Positions 36,390 to 49,172 of a stretch of DNA of 64,000 nt are shown piece after piece. A program made the position numbers and the translations under genes. The first letter of the stretch is position 1, and the number at the start of each line of letters is the position of its first letter. Below the pieces are notes generated by a model. The model was not told where the DNA came from. It did no database searches and saw nothing but the letters and a program-made list of their open reading frames with translations. Source of the stretch: Rhinopithecus roxellana (taxonomy: Eukaryota > Chordata > Mammalia > Primates > Cercopithecidae); assembly GCF_007565055.1 (NCBI RefSeq), contig NC_044554.1, forward strand, positions 50,069,176-50,133,175. The letters run 5' to 3'.

Positions 36390-38592
36390 TTTTATATTAA
36401 AATCCAAAATGAAAGAGAAGACATTATAACTGATACCGCAGAAATACAAAGAATTGTGAGACTACTATGAACAATTATACACCAACAAATTGGAGAACCT
36501 AGAAGAAGTTGATAAATTCATAGACACAGACAACCTACTAAGACCGAATCATGAAGAAAAAAATCTGAACAGATCAATGATTGAGGAGATTAAATTAGTA
36601 ATAAATTTTTTTCCCATCAAATAGTAGCCAAGGACCTGATGGCTTCACTGCTGGATTCTATCAAACATTTAAAGAAGAACTTATGCTAATCGTTCTTAAA
36701 TGTTTCCAAAATATTGGAGAAGAGGGAGTCCTTTTAAACTCATTTTGTGAAGCCAGAATTACCTGATACCAAAACCAGACAGGGATACTACAAGAAAAGA
36801 AAATTACAGGACAATATTTCTGATGAATGTAGTTGTTAAAATTCTCAACACAATACCAGCAAACTGAATTTGACATCACATTAAAATGATCATACATTAT
36901 GATCAAGTGGGATTTATCACTGGGATGCAAGCATGGTTCAACATATACAAATCAATAAATACAATATACCATATTAACATAGTGAAAAACAAAAACCATA
37001 TAATCATCTCAATGGATGCAGAAAAAGCATTTGACAATATTCAACATCTTTTCATGACAAAAACTATCAACAATTTGGGTATAAAAGAAATACACTTTAA
37101 CACAATAAATGTAGTATATTTATTGTAAAAAGTTGAAAGCCTTTTCTCTAAGATCAAGATCAAGACAAATATGCCACCTTGTTACTTTTAATCTACATAG
37201 TACTGGAATTCCTAGTTAGAGCAATTATTAAAGAAAAAGAAATAAAAGGTGTCTAAATTAGAACAAAAGTAAAACTATCTCTGTTTGTAGATGATATGAT
37301 CTTAAATTAGCTAAAACCCTAAAGACTCTAGCAAAAACCTATTAGAACTAATAAACAAATTTATTAAAGTTGCAAAATACAAAATCAACGTACAAAAATC
37401 AATTCCATTTATGTATACTAACAATAAACTATGTAAAAGAGAAACTTAGAAAATGATCCTATTTACAAACATCAAAAGGAATAAAACACCTTAGAATAAA
37501 TTTAACCAAGGAGGTGAAAGATCTGTACACTAAAAACTGTAAAACATTGATGAAAGAAATTGAAGAAGATACAAATACATGGAAATCTATCCTATCTTCA
37601 TAGATCGGAAGGGTCAATATTGTGAAAATGTCCATACCACCCAAAGTCATCTACAGACTGAATGCAATCTCTTTGAAATTTCCAGTGGCATTTTCACAGA
37701 TTAAATATTGCTTTAGATAGCTAAAGCAATATTAAGAAGAAAGAAGAAAGCTGAAGGCATTACATTTTCAAGTCTGAAGTTATATTACAAAGCTATAGTA
37801 ATCAAAACAGTATGGTATTGGCTTAAAATCAGACATCTAGAATAAAGGAACCGAACAGAAAGCCCAGAAATAAACCCACACATATATGGTCAACAAGCAT
37901 ATATGTATGCTTGACAAAAGCACCAAGAGTACACAATGGGGAAAGGGTAGCCTCTTCAATAACTGGTGCTGGGGAAATTGAATATTCATATCCAAAAAAA
38001 ATAAAATAAAACTGAACCCTTATGTTACACTATATACAAAAAATCAACTTTAAATGTATTAAATATTTAAATGTAAGATCTGAAACTGCCAAACTTTTAG
38101 AAGAAAACATTAAAAAAAGCTTCATGACATTGTTCTTGGCAATTTTTTTGATGTAACAACAAAAGAATAGATAACAAAAGTAAAAATAAACAAATGGTAA
38201 TACATCAAACTAAAAAAGCTTCTGCATGACAAAAGTAACAATCAACAAAATGAAAAAGCAAACCATGAAATGGGAGAAAATTTTGTAAACCAGATGTCTG
38301 ATAAAGGGTTAATATCCATTTAAAAAAATGGGCAAAGAGCCTGTTTCCAAAGAATATATATGTTTTCATTTTTTCACTTTTCCAAAGAAGATAATCAGGT
38401 ATATGAAAAGGTGCTGAACATCACTAATCATCCTTTTTGATTATTCAACATTTTTCTAAAGTAGAAACTCAAATGGCCAACAGAGATATGAAAAGGTATT
38501 CAACATCAGTAATCATTAGAGAAATGAAAATCAAAACCACAATAAAATATTACCTCACATTTGTTAGGCTGGTCATTATCAAAAAGACAGTA
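36390..38592 (+). repeat. L1 ORF2 fragment, sense
   Basis: Plus-strand ORF2 runs from 'gaaagagaagacattataac' through 'gatcaagtgggatttatc', 'tcaatggatgcagaaaaagc' and 'acacaatggggaaagg', ending near 'tcattatcaaaaagacag'. Reading frames are broken. It is head-to-head with the antisense L1 before it. Confidence 0.88.
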
Positions 38593-41500
38593 TTTTTCTT
38601 TCAGTATTTTAAAGATGTTGCTTTACTGTGTTCTCACTTGCTTTGTTTTCACCAAGAAATCTTCTGTCATCTTTATCTTATTCTACTGTACAAAACATGT
38701 TTTTATCCTGTGGCTGCTTTTAAGATTTTTCTCTTTAACACTAATTTTCAGAAATCTGATTATGATATTCTTTGGTACATTTTGTGTATGTGTGCTTGAG
38801 TTTTGTCAAGCTTCTTGGATATGTGAGGTTCGAGTTTTATTGAATTTAGAAACTTTTCAGTCATGATTTCTTCTAATAATTTTTTCTTTCTTCCCATCTT
38901 TCTTCTCTTCTTTTAAAACCAGTTATGTTAGTTTACTTGAAGTTGTCCTGTAACAATTAATTGTCTGTTTCCTTTCAAAAATTATTTTATTTCCTCTGTC
39001 CTCCATTTTTGGTTTGCCTTTGTTGCTATATCTTCCTAGGTTACTAGTATTTTCTTCTACATTGTCTAATCTATCATTAATCTAATTCAGTGTATTTTTA
39101 ATGTCAGATATTGTCATTTTCATCTCCGGAAGTTGGATTTGGGGCTTTTAAAAATATCTTCTATGTCTACTTAACATCTCTAGCTTAACTTTTTTATCTT
39201 TAAATTAAATTATCTTTTTTTTTACTAACATCTGTTCCAGTTTTTCCTTTCATTATACATTGCATTTTTCTGCTTTTTTTGTATGCCTGGTAATTTTTAA
39301 ATTTTATTCCATACATTGAGTTTTAATTTTGTATTGGACTTTTTATTTTTCTATAAATATTTTTGAGCTCTGTTTTAGAATACAGTTACATTTCTTGAAA
39401 TAATCTGATTCTTTTGTACCTAGTTTTAATCATTTGTTAGATGACAGCAGAGCAGCATTTAGTTTAGAGATCATTATTCTTCACTTGTGAGCCAAAACCC
39501 TTCTGACACAAAACACTCTTGTCCCAATGCCCCATGAATTTTAATGTTTTTGAGTTTGGCTGGTGAAATTATACCCTATTCCTGGCCCTACAGGAAATTC
39601 AGTTACTATTCTCTTTAATCCTTTGTATGGTTATTTTCCCATCTGAGGATGGTTTTCTCACACTCATGGTCTTGTTAATACCCTATGAATACTGAGGGTG
39701 GGCCCTCTGAAGACCTCACAAATTCTCTCTGCCCATCTCTCTCCTCTGTTATCCTCAGCCCTGTGAACTCTACTTGCCTTATTCTCCTCTCAGTTGTGTC
39801 TCCTTGACTGGAGGAGTTTGATGGTTTCCCCCTGGATTTCCCCTCTGTGTGCCATGGCCTGGAAATTGTCTCAAGGTGGTAAGTTTGGGTTATTATAAAA
39901 CTTACTTCATTTTTTCTTGTCCTTCCTTTGCCTGATGTCTAATGTCTTGAAAACTGGTGCTTTATATATTTTGTCCCTTACTTTGTTTTCGCTGGAAATA
40001 GAAAGTCAATTATTTTAAAAGAGATTTTTAAAATAACACAAATACTGTTTTTTATATTTATTACATATTTACTAATGATATTCTATCTGTAATAGTCTGT
40101 AGTTGGTTTATATCAGCTCATAGGACCCAGTTGTTAAATATTCAGAAATTTTGTGAACCAGTTGTTAAAAATCGTTGTTTGTTTGAATTTGGCCATGGTG
40201 GGAATGTTTATATTCATAAAATTGGTCAAAATGCTATAAATCCAGGCTTTTCCTTTCTTTCCATTTTATCTCTCACAGGGAGCTGGCTTACCAATTCCAT
40301 CTGGACTTTTTTTCATTTTGTCTGAAAGACATCCTTTAACATTTCTTGTAGTGTGTGTGTCTCCTGGCGAAGAATTATTTTAGTTTTTGTATGTCTGAGA
40401 AGTTTATTGTGCCAATGTTTTTGAAAGATATTTTCACTGGATCTAGAGTACTAGGTTAACAGGATTTTTTTCTTTAAATAATTTAAAGATGTTTCTCCAC
40501 ACTCTTTTGCCTGAATTGTTTCTAGTGAGATGACTGCAGTCATTCTTAACTGTGTTCATTTGTACATAGTGTGTCTTTTATTCTCTGGCTGCTTTTCAAG
40601 ATTTTTCTTTAATTATTAGTTTTGAGCAATCCAGCGATAATGTATCTTGTTAAAGTGTTCTTCATGTGACTTGTGCTTGGAGTTCATGAAACTTCTTCAA
40701 TCTGTGGCTTTTCCTTTTCGTTAAATTTAAAACTGCTTCAGCTATTAGTTATTCAATTTCTTTTTTCTGCATTAGTCCTCCAGTTTCATAGGACTCTCAA
40801 TATTAGGCTGCTTAATGCTGTTCCATAGCTCACTGATGCTCTGCTCACTTTTTTTTAAGTCAGCTTCTTTCTGTTTTCATCCTAGATGATTTCTATTACC
40901 TCATCTTTAAGTTCGATCTGAGATATCCAATCTGCTGTTAATCCCATCCAGTATATTATAAAATCACATTCATTGTATTTTGCATTGGAAGAAGTTTTAT
41001 TTCAGTCTTTTTCAAATTTTCCACGTCTCTTCTTAACATAGGTACACTCTCTTCTATCCTGCCGAACATATTGAATATATATTTAATAGCCTTGTCTGCT
41101 AACTCCATCATGTGTATCATTTCTGGATCTGTTTCTGTTGAGTGTTTTTCTCCTCCTTATGACCCGTATTTTTCTAGTTTCTTTGCATATATGACTTTTT
41201 AAAATCGGATATCAGATATTTGAATTTGATGTTTCTAGCTACTGGAGTATTTGTATCCCTTAAAGAAATTTGGGACTTTATTTTGTGATGCAGATAGATT
41301 ACATAGAACAACTTGATATTTCTCAGTCTTGTCTTGAAGCTTTGTAAGTTGTATCTAGGACAACATTTAGTGTACAGCAAATTTGCCCTCCCCCGCTCCG
41401 TGCTGGGGTGATCCGCTTCTGAGAATTCTCCTCAATGCCCTGTGTGTTAGGAGGTCTCCCACTCTGGCTGATGGAAGCACCATCTGTTCCTGGCACCTTG

Positions 41501-43500
41501 TGGACTTTGAGGTGGTTCTGCTTGATCCATCAAATGGTCTTTCCCTGGCCTCAGGTTGTTTTCTTGTATGCACTGGTCAGAGCAGTTGAAGAGTCACTGG
41601 GAGTCCGATGCACATTCCAGAGCTCTTCCCACCTACCGCTTTCTCCTCCCTGGGTCTCTTCCCTGGAATTTTAGCCATTTCGGCCTCCTCAAACCCTGAA
41701 TACAAGTCTCCTTAACTCAGAAAGTCTGCCAGGTGCTGTTTGGGCTTCTCCTCCCTGTAATACTGCCTGAAAAATGCTATAAACTGGGGCCATCACAGAG
41801 TTCACTTCATTCATTTCACTTCTCTCAAGGATCACGGTCTTGAGCCATCTGTTGTCCAGTGTTTCATATATTTTGTGCATTTTAATTGTTTCAGGTTTGA
41901 GGGTAAATTCAGCCTCTGTTACTCCAGCATAGAATTCCCTTAGACACAGACATGTTAAGCTTTAGGAAATTTTACTGTAACCTATCTTCATGCATTCTCT
42001 TCCTCTCCCTTTAGGTTCATCTTCTTACTGTTCTTCACTGATGTCCTGTACTTTCAGCCTCTGTACCTTTGGTCATTTCTGCACCATTCATCCTTTCTTG
42101 CCTTTTAATGTCATTTTTATCAGTCTAAAACCCTGTGCCTTCTCAAGGACCATCTCAGAGTCCTTCTCTTATGTGAAAGTTACACTGAGTCTCGTACCTG
42201 TAAGTAATGTCTTTCATAAACAAACTTGTTTGGGCTTATTCTGTTTGGGTTTTGCTAAGTTTCTTGGATCTGTAGGTGGATATTATTTATCATGTATGAA
42301 ACATTTTGGCCACTATTTTAAAAATAATTGTTTTCTGCCGCCACTTTCTCTCCTTTATTTTGAAGACTCCAGTGATATGTGTGCTAGGTGACTTGATATT
42401 GTTTGAGAGTTCCCTGAGACCTCTTCCAATTTTTGTAGTTGTTTAGCATTATTTCCCCCTCTCTTGTTTTGAGTTTCTGTTGTCCTGATTTAATGTGCAT
42501 AGACATTTATCCTATAGTGTCTACTCCAATTTAAGCTTATCCAGCAAAATTTTCATTTCAGATATTTTTCAGATCTAAAAGTTCTACTTAGCTTTTTTAT
42601 AGTTTCTGTTTCTTTCTTCATTATGTTGTGTTTTACTATAAATCCTTGAACATATTTAATAATAGCCATTTTAATATAATAGCCATTTATAAGTCTCATT
42701 ATTTTGATTCACCATCTCTGTCATTTCTGGGTTGATTTCAATTGCCTAATATTACTACTTAGTATAGAAACATTTTCCAGCTTTTAGGTATATCCCATAA
42801 TTTCTCACTGGATGCTCAACATTATGCATGTTACTTTGTTATTGTCTGAATTTTGTTTTCTTCTCTCAAAAAGTGTTGAGCTTTATTCTAGTGGGCAGTT
42901 GACTTGCTTGTAGGTCAACTTGTCTGCTTTTCCTTTCAAGGGCTCTTCTAAGCTTTGTTAGGGTTAATGGACGGGAGACTTATTCTATGTCATTTGAGTC
43001 CTACTCTAAGTTATGGGCTTCCTGGGATACCTGTTAAGTGTTCCAGGTATTCAACAAAGCTATTCTGATTGCTCAGAGCTGTCTCTCTCTCAGCCTTGAC
43101 CAAGATCTAGTAATTATTCATACTGTAGTTCACCAGCAGTTGTTAATTCCCCAGTATTTATTCTTTGCCTGCCCCTGTGGAGTTTCACCCAATGGATGCC
43201 AGCTTAGTATTTACCCAAAGACTCAATGAGACTGCATAAAAATTGTGGGGCTCTTTCTGTGCATGGCCTCCTCTTCTCTGAGCTGTGTCCTCAGCTCAGT
43301 AAGAATTTCAGGGTGCCGTGCTCTGCTTGGGTCCCTCTTGTTTGCATAGCAACCCAGGAAATTTTGGGTAGAAAACAGAAATGATCATAGCATGCAGCTC
43401 GTTTGTTTCCTTTCTCTTATGGATCGCAGTCTTGTGCCATCTATTGTCCAATACTAGAAAACAATTATCTCATGTATATTGCCCAGTTTTCTAGGTGTTT
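38593..43500. repeat. AT/T-rich interval with reiterated LINE-like module
   Basis: A module containing 'ctggctgctttt(c)aagatttttc' followed by a 'cttcttggatatgtgag'-like phrase occurs near 38.6-38.9 kb and 40.4-40.75 kb, and in part at 42.2-42.5 kb. All are on the same strand. This looks like diverged old LINE sequence, possibly several copies. No gene is recognised. Confidence 0.4.
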
Positions 43501-43504
43501 ATTA

Positions 43505-43985
43505 TTGGAGGGTATAATGGATTGAATTATACCTGCCACCCCCCCCCCACCACCCCAGTAAAAGATATTTTGACATCACAACCCTCAGTACCTCACAATG
43601 TGACTCTATTTGAAAATAGGGTCATTGCAAGTGTGACTAGTTAAGATGAGGTCATACCGGAGTACTGTGGACTCCTAATATGACTGATGTGCTTGTAAGA
43701 TGATAGCCGTGGGAAGACAGAAACATGCAGGGAAAATGCCATGTGATGCCAAAGACAGTTTAAAGTTATGTAGCTGCAAGCTAAGGAATGTCAAAAATTG
43801 CCAGCAAATCACCAGAAGCTAGGAATAGGCAAGGAAGAATTTCCTTCCAGGTTTCAGAGGGAGCATAGCTCTGTTGATATCTTGATTTTAGACTTCTAGG
43901 CTCCAGAACCATGAGACAATAAATTCTATTGTTTTAAGCCACCCAGTTTGTGGTACTTTATTACACCAGCTCAAGGAATATTACA
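43505..43985 (+). repeat. MLT1-like LTR (MaLR)
   Basis: From 'ggattgaattatacctgcc' and a C-rich run, through 'gaaaatagggtcattgcaag', to 'aagccacccagtttgtggta'. It is the same family as 58.1-58.5 kb. Confidence 0.7.
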
Positions 43986-44699
43986 CAGTGGACAGATTGA
44001 GAAGTTCCTTCATCATAAGTGGAAGCAGAAGTTCCTAACTCTTTTAGTATTTGTCATCTGAACTACTTTTCTATCTTTTACTTCCTCCAATAGATAAGTT
44101 ATTAGCAGGCAAACATTACTTCTTAATTTTCTGTTTTCCACCTATCTAAGCTTGAATTTTATGTGCATGTAAGCTAGATGTGAAATTCATGGGGATCAAA
44201 TAGGGGTGGGTAAAATATAATTTTGTTTTCTACAATTAAAATTATTCTATATCTAGATCCCTGTTGCATTGGGGTATACATGATTAATTCAGGGATTTCT
44301 CAGACAATTCATGCTTTTCTCCCTTTCCTTTTCTCCCCGGGTGGTGTCTAAATTCCAGGGCACTTATAAAAGCGCTTATCAAAGCATTGTGGGGAAGGTA
44401 CTTAGTCTTTGGTCATCATTTAACTTTCCTTCATGACTCTCATTTGCATGGTCATCAACACTTGTCCCCACTGATATCTGCTGACCCTCAGTGTGTCTGT
44501 CTGTCCTTGAGGTTGTGTTGATCCACGGCGGGTACATTGTGCCTTACACATTTCAAACACGATGCCTCTTCAGGCTTGATGGCTTCTCTCAGTTAATGTT
44601 TTCCTTTGAATGAGAAAATGGCTATCCCTGATCTATCCTGAGATCTTTGGGGATTGTTGGAGACTACCTCAGGTCCCTCTGTTAAGACACATTCTGGAG

Positions 44700-45535
44700 C
44701 CATGTATTTTTTCCACTGCTGCTCTAATAAATTACTACAGACTTAGTGGCTTAAAATAACACAAACTTATTATCTTACAGTTCTATAACTCTGAAACAGG
44801 TTTCACCAAGTTAAAATCAAGATGTCAGCTAGGCTGCATTCTTCCCTGAGGGCTCTAGAAGAGAACCCATTTCCTTACCTTTTCTTTTTTCTTTTTTCTT
44901 TTTTTTTTTTTTTTGAGACAGAGTCTCACTCTGTCGCCCAGGCTGGAGTGCAGTGGCGCGATCTCGGCTCACTGCAAGCTCCGCCTCCCGGGTTTATGTC
45001 ATTCTCCTGCCTCAGCCTCCCAAGTAGCTGGGACTACAGGTGCCCGCCACCTCGCCCGGCTAGTTTTTTGTATTTTTTTAGTAGAGACGGGGTTTCACTG
45101 TGTTCGCCAGGATGGTCTCGATCTCCTGACCTCGTGATCCGCCCGTCTCGGCCCCCCAAAGTGCTGGGATTACAGGCTTGAGCCACCGTGCCCGGCCTTT
45201 CCTTACCTTTTCTAGCTTCTAGAGGCCACTTCATTCCTTAGCTCATGCCCCCTTCTACCTCCAGGTCCAGCAGCATGGCATCTCTTGCCTGCTTCCATGT
45301 CCACATCTCTTTCTTTGACTCTCTTCTGCTTCCCTCTTTCATGTTGAAGGACCCTTATGATTGTATGGGGCACATCTGGATAATTCTGACTACTCTCCCT
45401 GTTTTAAGGACATCCAATTAGAAAGCTTAATTCCATCTTCAACCCTAATTTCCCTTTGTCATGTAATCTAACACATACACAGATTCTGGGGATTAGAATG
45501 TGGACATCCGTGGGAGCCATTATTCTGCTGACCAC
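44700..45535 (-). repeat. MaLR-type LTR split by an Alu
   Basis: The pieces 44700-44885 and 45198-45535 form one element ('agtggcttaaaataacacaa' to 'gccattattctgctgaccac'), the same family as 11.4-12.2 kb. Confidence 0.6.
44886..45197 (-). repeat. AluY, Old World monkey type, with 16-bp target-site duplication
   Basis: Complete reverse Alu between two copies of TTTCCTTACCTTTTCT (44870-44885 and 45198-45213). It carries 'cccggctagttttttg' and 'ggcttgagccacc', like the copy at 56.8 kb. Confidence 0.95.
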
Positions 45536-48229
45536 AAGTCATTTCTACTTACCAGTCTCTAGCCAGTATGACATGTAAGGACCCAGGACCTTGTTCATTT
45601 CATTCTGGAAATAAGCACAATTTTCCTCTGCCGTCAAAACTTTTGAATTTCCATTTCTTCTCTCTCCACCTCTCTCTCATCCCTTTCCTTGATCAGGATG
45701 TGGATAAGAAGAGGTAAGTCACAATTCAGGGCATTCAGGAGCATCTCACTGGCTGACTCTCCCTTCTTTCCATTAGCTCAGGTAATTTTAAACTCTTCTG
45801 TAGAGGAACAAATAGGCTTTGCAAGTATCTTCCATTCCTATTATATAGGAATATGTACCAGTTTTAAAATTAAAAAGATGAGTTCATTCTTATTGCCATT
45901 CTCTTCATGTATAAAGCTTTCTCTTGTTGGCAGTGATTCATTAAGAATCTAGTATGGAGGGAAAAAGCCGAAGATGGTAACAAAAAGATTTGAAAAGAGG
46001 CTTGCCAGAGAGGTGGACACGTTAAGATGACCAGAATATGTTAAGGTGACAGCTCCAGCCAGCTTTCAATTCCGTAGGACACCTCCAGACCTAGGCCAGA
46101 TGTGCGGCCAGCCCTCTCCCATTTGTAGATCTACTGCCATAGAGCAGAGGGATCATAGCCCCATCCTCTTTTCAATATATGAATGACTTAAATGATTGAA
46201 TAACTGAACAGTATTGCACATGGGGATGGAGACTGAGGAGATTTTTTTTAAAGGCATCAGCCATATGGAAGGAGCTTCCAGCTACTGAGCTGTGACAATG
46301 ATCAGGAGCCAGGAGCCAGCTGGTTACTCTGATCTGACTGATACATCTCTTCACCCTCCAATCTGCTGCAACATCGCTAAGAAGGAGGATTACATTGCTC
46401 TCTACACGTGGTAATGACACTGAGCTGATGCAGCTGATGAGTGAAGTCAGGTCTCATGGGATATGCTGGTATTAAAGACTGCCAGCCAAAGGAAAACATA
46501 ATGTGGTACCCTTGAGAGCAAACGCAATTCTCATTCTTTCTCCCTGTATCTCCCATCACCCTCTGTCCACTTTCTCTCCACCCCCTGTCCACTTTCTCTC
46601 CACCCCATCCCCTCTCAGGACTAAATAAAATTTCAAAGGCAAAGAGGAAAGAGAACAGAAATGGAAAGAAAGGGAGGAACAGGTTATGTGTGCACATATT
46701 TATTTTGGCCTCACTCCCTGCAATCCTAATATGCACAGATATTGTATTATCAGATTTATTAAAAACTGAGATTAAACAACTGTAGAACAGCCAATGAAAA
46801 CTGCTCTTGCGTTGGCTATAGCTATTTTTCATCATATATTCCAAATGTTCACTGCAAGCAAACTACATTTACCACTTGATTTATCATTTAAATAAATGTT
46901 ATAAGAGGATTAATTCCATTTAGAAAAGAGAAAAAACAAAACATTCCCTTATACATATGGTGTATTCAAATGCAAACAAAAAAATGTGCTACAGCCGAAA
47001 CTGTCAGGAGCAAGAACCCCAACATTAACTTGGAATTGTGTTACTGTAGCATCAGCAACAACAACAAACATATGACATCACTAGGCCCTGATGAAATGGG
47101 AAAGTATTACAGATGCTTTATTTGCTTAAGGCTGATTCTCCCTGTTCAGCTGCTTTTACAGCTTTCTTTCCTGGGTTCTCGTCTCCAACCACTGCACCAC
47201 ATCCAACACAAACTGAGTAATTGTTCTGAATATGAATCCTTCAGAGTACAGAGCGTGGCAAAGACAGAGGGAAGAGGAGTTTCCAAGGGTGTGCTGGTGT
47301 CCTCCAGGCATCTCAAGGTCCTAAGTCCCACTTCAGCAGAATGACGTTTTAGCAGCTACCTAGCAGATTCCCACGCTTAGCTATTATGAATCCTTAGCTA
47401 TTATGAATTGGTGGCTTGACTGTGTTTTTTGTGGCTCTGTGGTCCCTTCAGCCCCCACCTTCCACCCCATCCCATTGTAAATCTCCCAATCTTTGCTGCA
47501 GACATAGGCTTTTCCTAGAGTCAAGAAAAGAAAAGAAAAAAAGAAAAAAGCCAACACGTGTAAGAGTGCCTGCCTGCAGTGCACCAGGCAAAATGCATCT
47601 TTCAACAATTTTTAGGTATCGTCATCATTATTTTCATTTTACAGATAAGAAAATTGAGAATGAGGGTTTGCTTGAGAGTTCCCAAGCCAGCAAGAAGCAG
47701 AGCTGCAAAATGAACCCAAATCCATATGATTCCAAGGTTCTGTGATGTTTCCTGTTACTCATGTTGCATTTAGAGGATAAATTAGATCTAGCTGGGCCGT
47801 TAGAGGCACGTGGAACAGATTCCAACTTTGACCAGTTCAGGAGTTAATTCTGCCTGTCCAGGTCTCAAAACCTGTCTGCCAGGGATGAAGATTATGCAGA
47901 CGATCCCCTGTTTGGCTGTCATAGAAGCTTCCTGCCCTCAGAACTGAGCATTCATGCTTTGATTACCCCAAAATACCTGAATCTCTTGAGCCCTATCCTT
48001 TCATCTCCCAGGTAACATGTCTAGCTCTAGTTTCCAATTTCAGATAAACTAAAATCCTTTTTCATCCTTCTATCAGTATCACAGTTTCTCTGAAGGTTTC
48101 CCAGGCAGATTCTGATCTCTCCTAGGGGAGCTAGAGAGTTACCTCTAGTTTACAGGTAAACAATGAGTCATTAAATACATTTACATACCAGATGTCAGCA
48201 GAAATGCAAAGAAGATACCAAGTGCAGAG
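45536..48229. other. TRBV30 upstream flank
   Basis: Mostly single-copy-like. It includes a 24-bp tandem duplication at about 46561-46610 ('ctgtccactttctctccac' twice), a possible MIR near 47.6 kb, and an 18-bp duplication near 47376-47408. No additional V segment or gene is recognised. Confidence 0.45.
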
Positions 48230-48429
48230 TACAGCTGGTTCCCAGGGAGGCTGGGGGTGATTCACCACACTCTTAAAACAAGACTAGCCTGGTTTCCTCC
48301 CCAGCTCAAGGGGTAGATTCCTCTGCTCTGGCAGCAGATCTCCCAGAGGGAGCGGCCTGACCACGTCACTGGCCCAGAAGAGGAGGCGTCTGTCCCCCAG
48401 ACTAGCTGAAGGAAAGGCTGGCTTGGATG
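48230..48429 (+). promoter_or_regulatory. TRBV30 promoter region with CRE-like element
   Basis: This is the sequence immediately upstream of the TRBV30 leader. An octamer CACGTCAC (48362-48369), read on the minus strand as GTGACGTG, is about 60 bp before the ATG. It resembles the conserved AGTGAYRTCA decamer/CRE of V-beta promoters, in inverse orientation. No clear TATA box is seen. The exact promoter limits are inferred. Confidence 0.5.
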
Positions 48430-49133
48430 ATGCTCTGCTCTCCCCTTGCCCTTCTCCTGGGCACTTTCTTCGGTGGGTGCCCTCCTCTCCCTCAAGCCTC
48501 TTTTCTCATCCTCGCCCTGACTGCAATCCCATGAATGCAGAGTCTGAGCTGTTGGTTTGACACTCCTGAGTCTATTCCTCTGATTGTCTGGAACAGATAT
48601 GGGGCTTCAGCCTTAAGGGCTGATCTGATGATCCTTGGTTCTCTCTACCTCCTGGGAAGGAGTTTGTTCTGTTGGTCTTCCCTGGCCCAGTGATACTTTG
48701 CATCCTTGGCTCCCCCGGTCTACTCCCCATGATGGATTCCAGGTGCCTGTGCCATGCAAGAGCTTGAGCTGCCCCTCTGTCTGGGGAAGGCAAGCCAGGC
48801 TGGGGTGCTCCTCCATAAATGGCACTTTATCTTTCCCACAGGGGTCAGATCTCAGACTGTTCATCAATGGCCAGCGACCCTGGTGCAGCCTGTGGGCAGC
48901 CCGCTCTCTCTGGAGTGCACTGTGGAGGGAACATCAAACCCCAACCTATACTGGTACCGACAGGCTGCAGGCAGGGGCCTCCAGCTGCTCTTCTACTCCG
49001 TTGGTGTTGGCCAGATCAGCTCTGAGGTGCCCCAGAATCTCTCAGCCTCCAGGCCCCAGGACAGGCAGTTCATCCTGAGTTCTAAGAAGCTCCTCCTCAG
49101 TGACTCTGGCTTCTATCTCTGTGCCTGGAGTGT
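48430..49133 (+). CDS. TRBV30: T-cell receptor beta variable segment TRBV30 (germline, functional-looking)
   Basis: This is the germline V segment that, after V(D)J joining, forms the variable domain of the TCR beta chain on alpha-beta T cells. Leader exon 48430-48472 encodes a hydrophobic signal peptide (MLCSPLALLLGTFF plus a split Gly); an extra in-frame ATG lies directly upstream at 48427. The intron is 48473-48841, with donor GTGGGT and an acceptor after a pyrimidine tract ending CACAG. V exon 48842-49133 reads without stops. The mature segment starts about 48850 (SQTVHQWPATL), with first Cys in LECTVEG, conserved Trp in YWYRQAAG and second Cys in FYLCAWS (Cys codon 49120-49122). It is followed immediately by a recombination signal. 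It matches human TRBV30 almost residue for residue, from memory. It lies opposite in strand to TRBC2, the known TRBV30 arrangement. No frameshift or stop is seen, so it should be usable. Confidence 0.96.
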
Positions 49134-49172
49134 CACACTGAGCTGGGTGGGGCAGACATCTGTGCAAAAACC
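49134..49172 (+). promoter_or_regulatory. TRBV30 recombination signal sequence (23-RSS)
   Basis: Heptamer CACACTG (49134-49140) directly abuts the V exon. A spacer of exactly 23 bp (49141-49163) follows, then nonamer GCAAAAACC (49164-49172). Consensus is CACAGTG and ACAAAAACC, so each element carries one change (heptamer position 5, nonamer position 1). The first three heptamer bases, which matter most for RAG cutting, are intact. It points toward higher coordinates, facing the minus-strand D-J-C2 cluster, so joining proceeds by inversion. Confidence 0.94.

Noticed and set aside
36886..37128. An 80-residue open frame with SMDAEKAFDNIQH
   Set aside because: This is L1 ORF2 reverse transcriptase remnant, interrupted on both sides; not a host gene.
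44822..45181. Open frames with phrases such as SLTLSPRLECSGAISAHC, also at 2.97, 21.89, 23.25, 29.7 and 56.8 kb
   Set aside because: These are the standard translation of Alu sequence, not genes.
48635..49078. A 147-residue open frame overlapping TRBV30
   Set aside because: It is in a different frame from the V exon and runs out of the leader intron; the V exon frame with conserved Cys-Trp-Cys explains the region.
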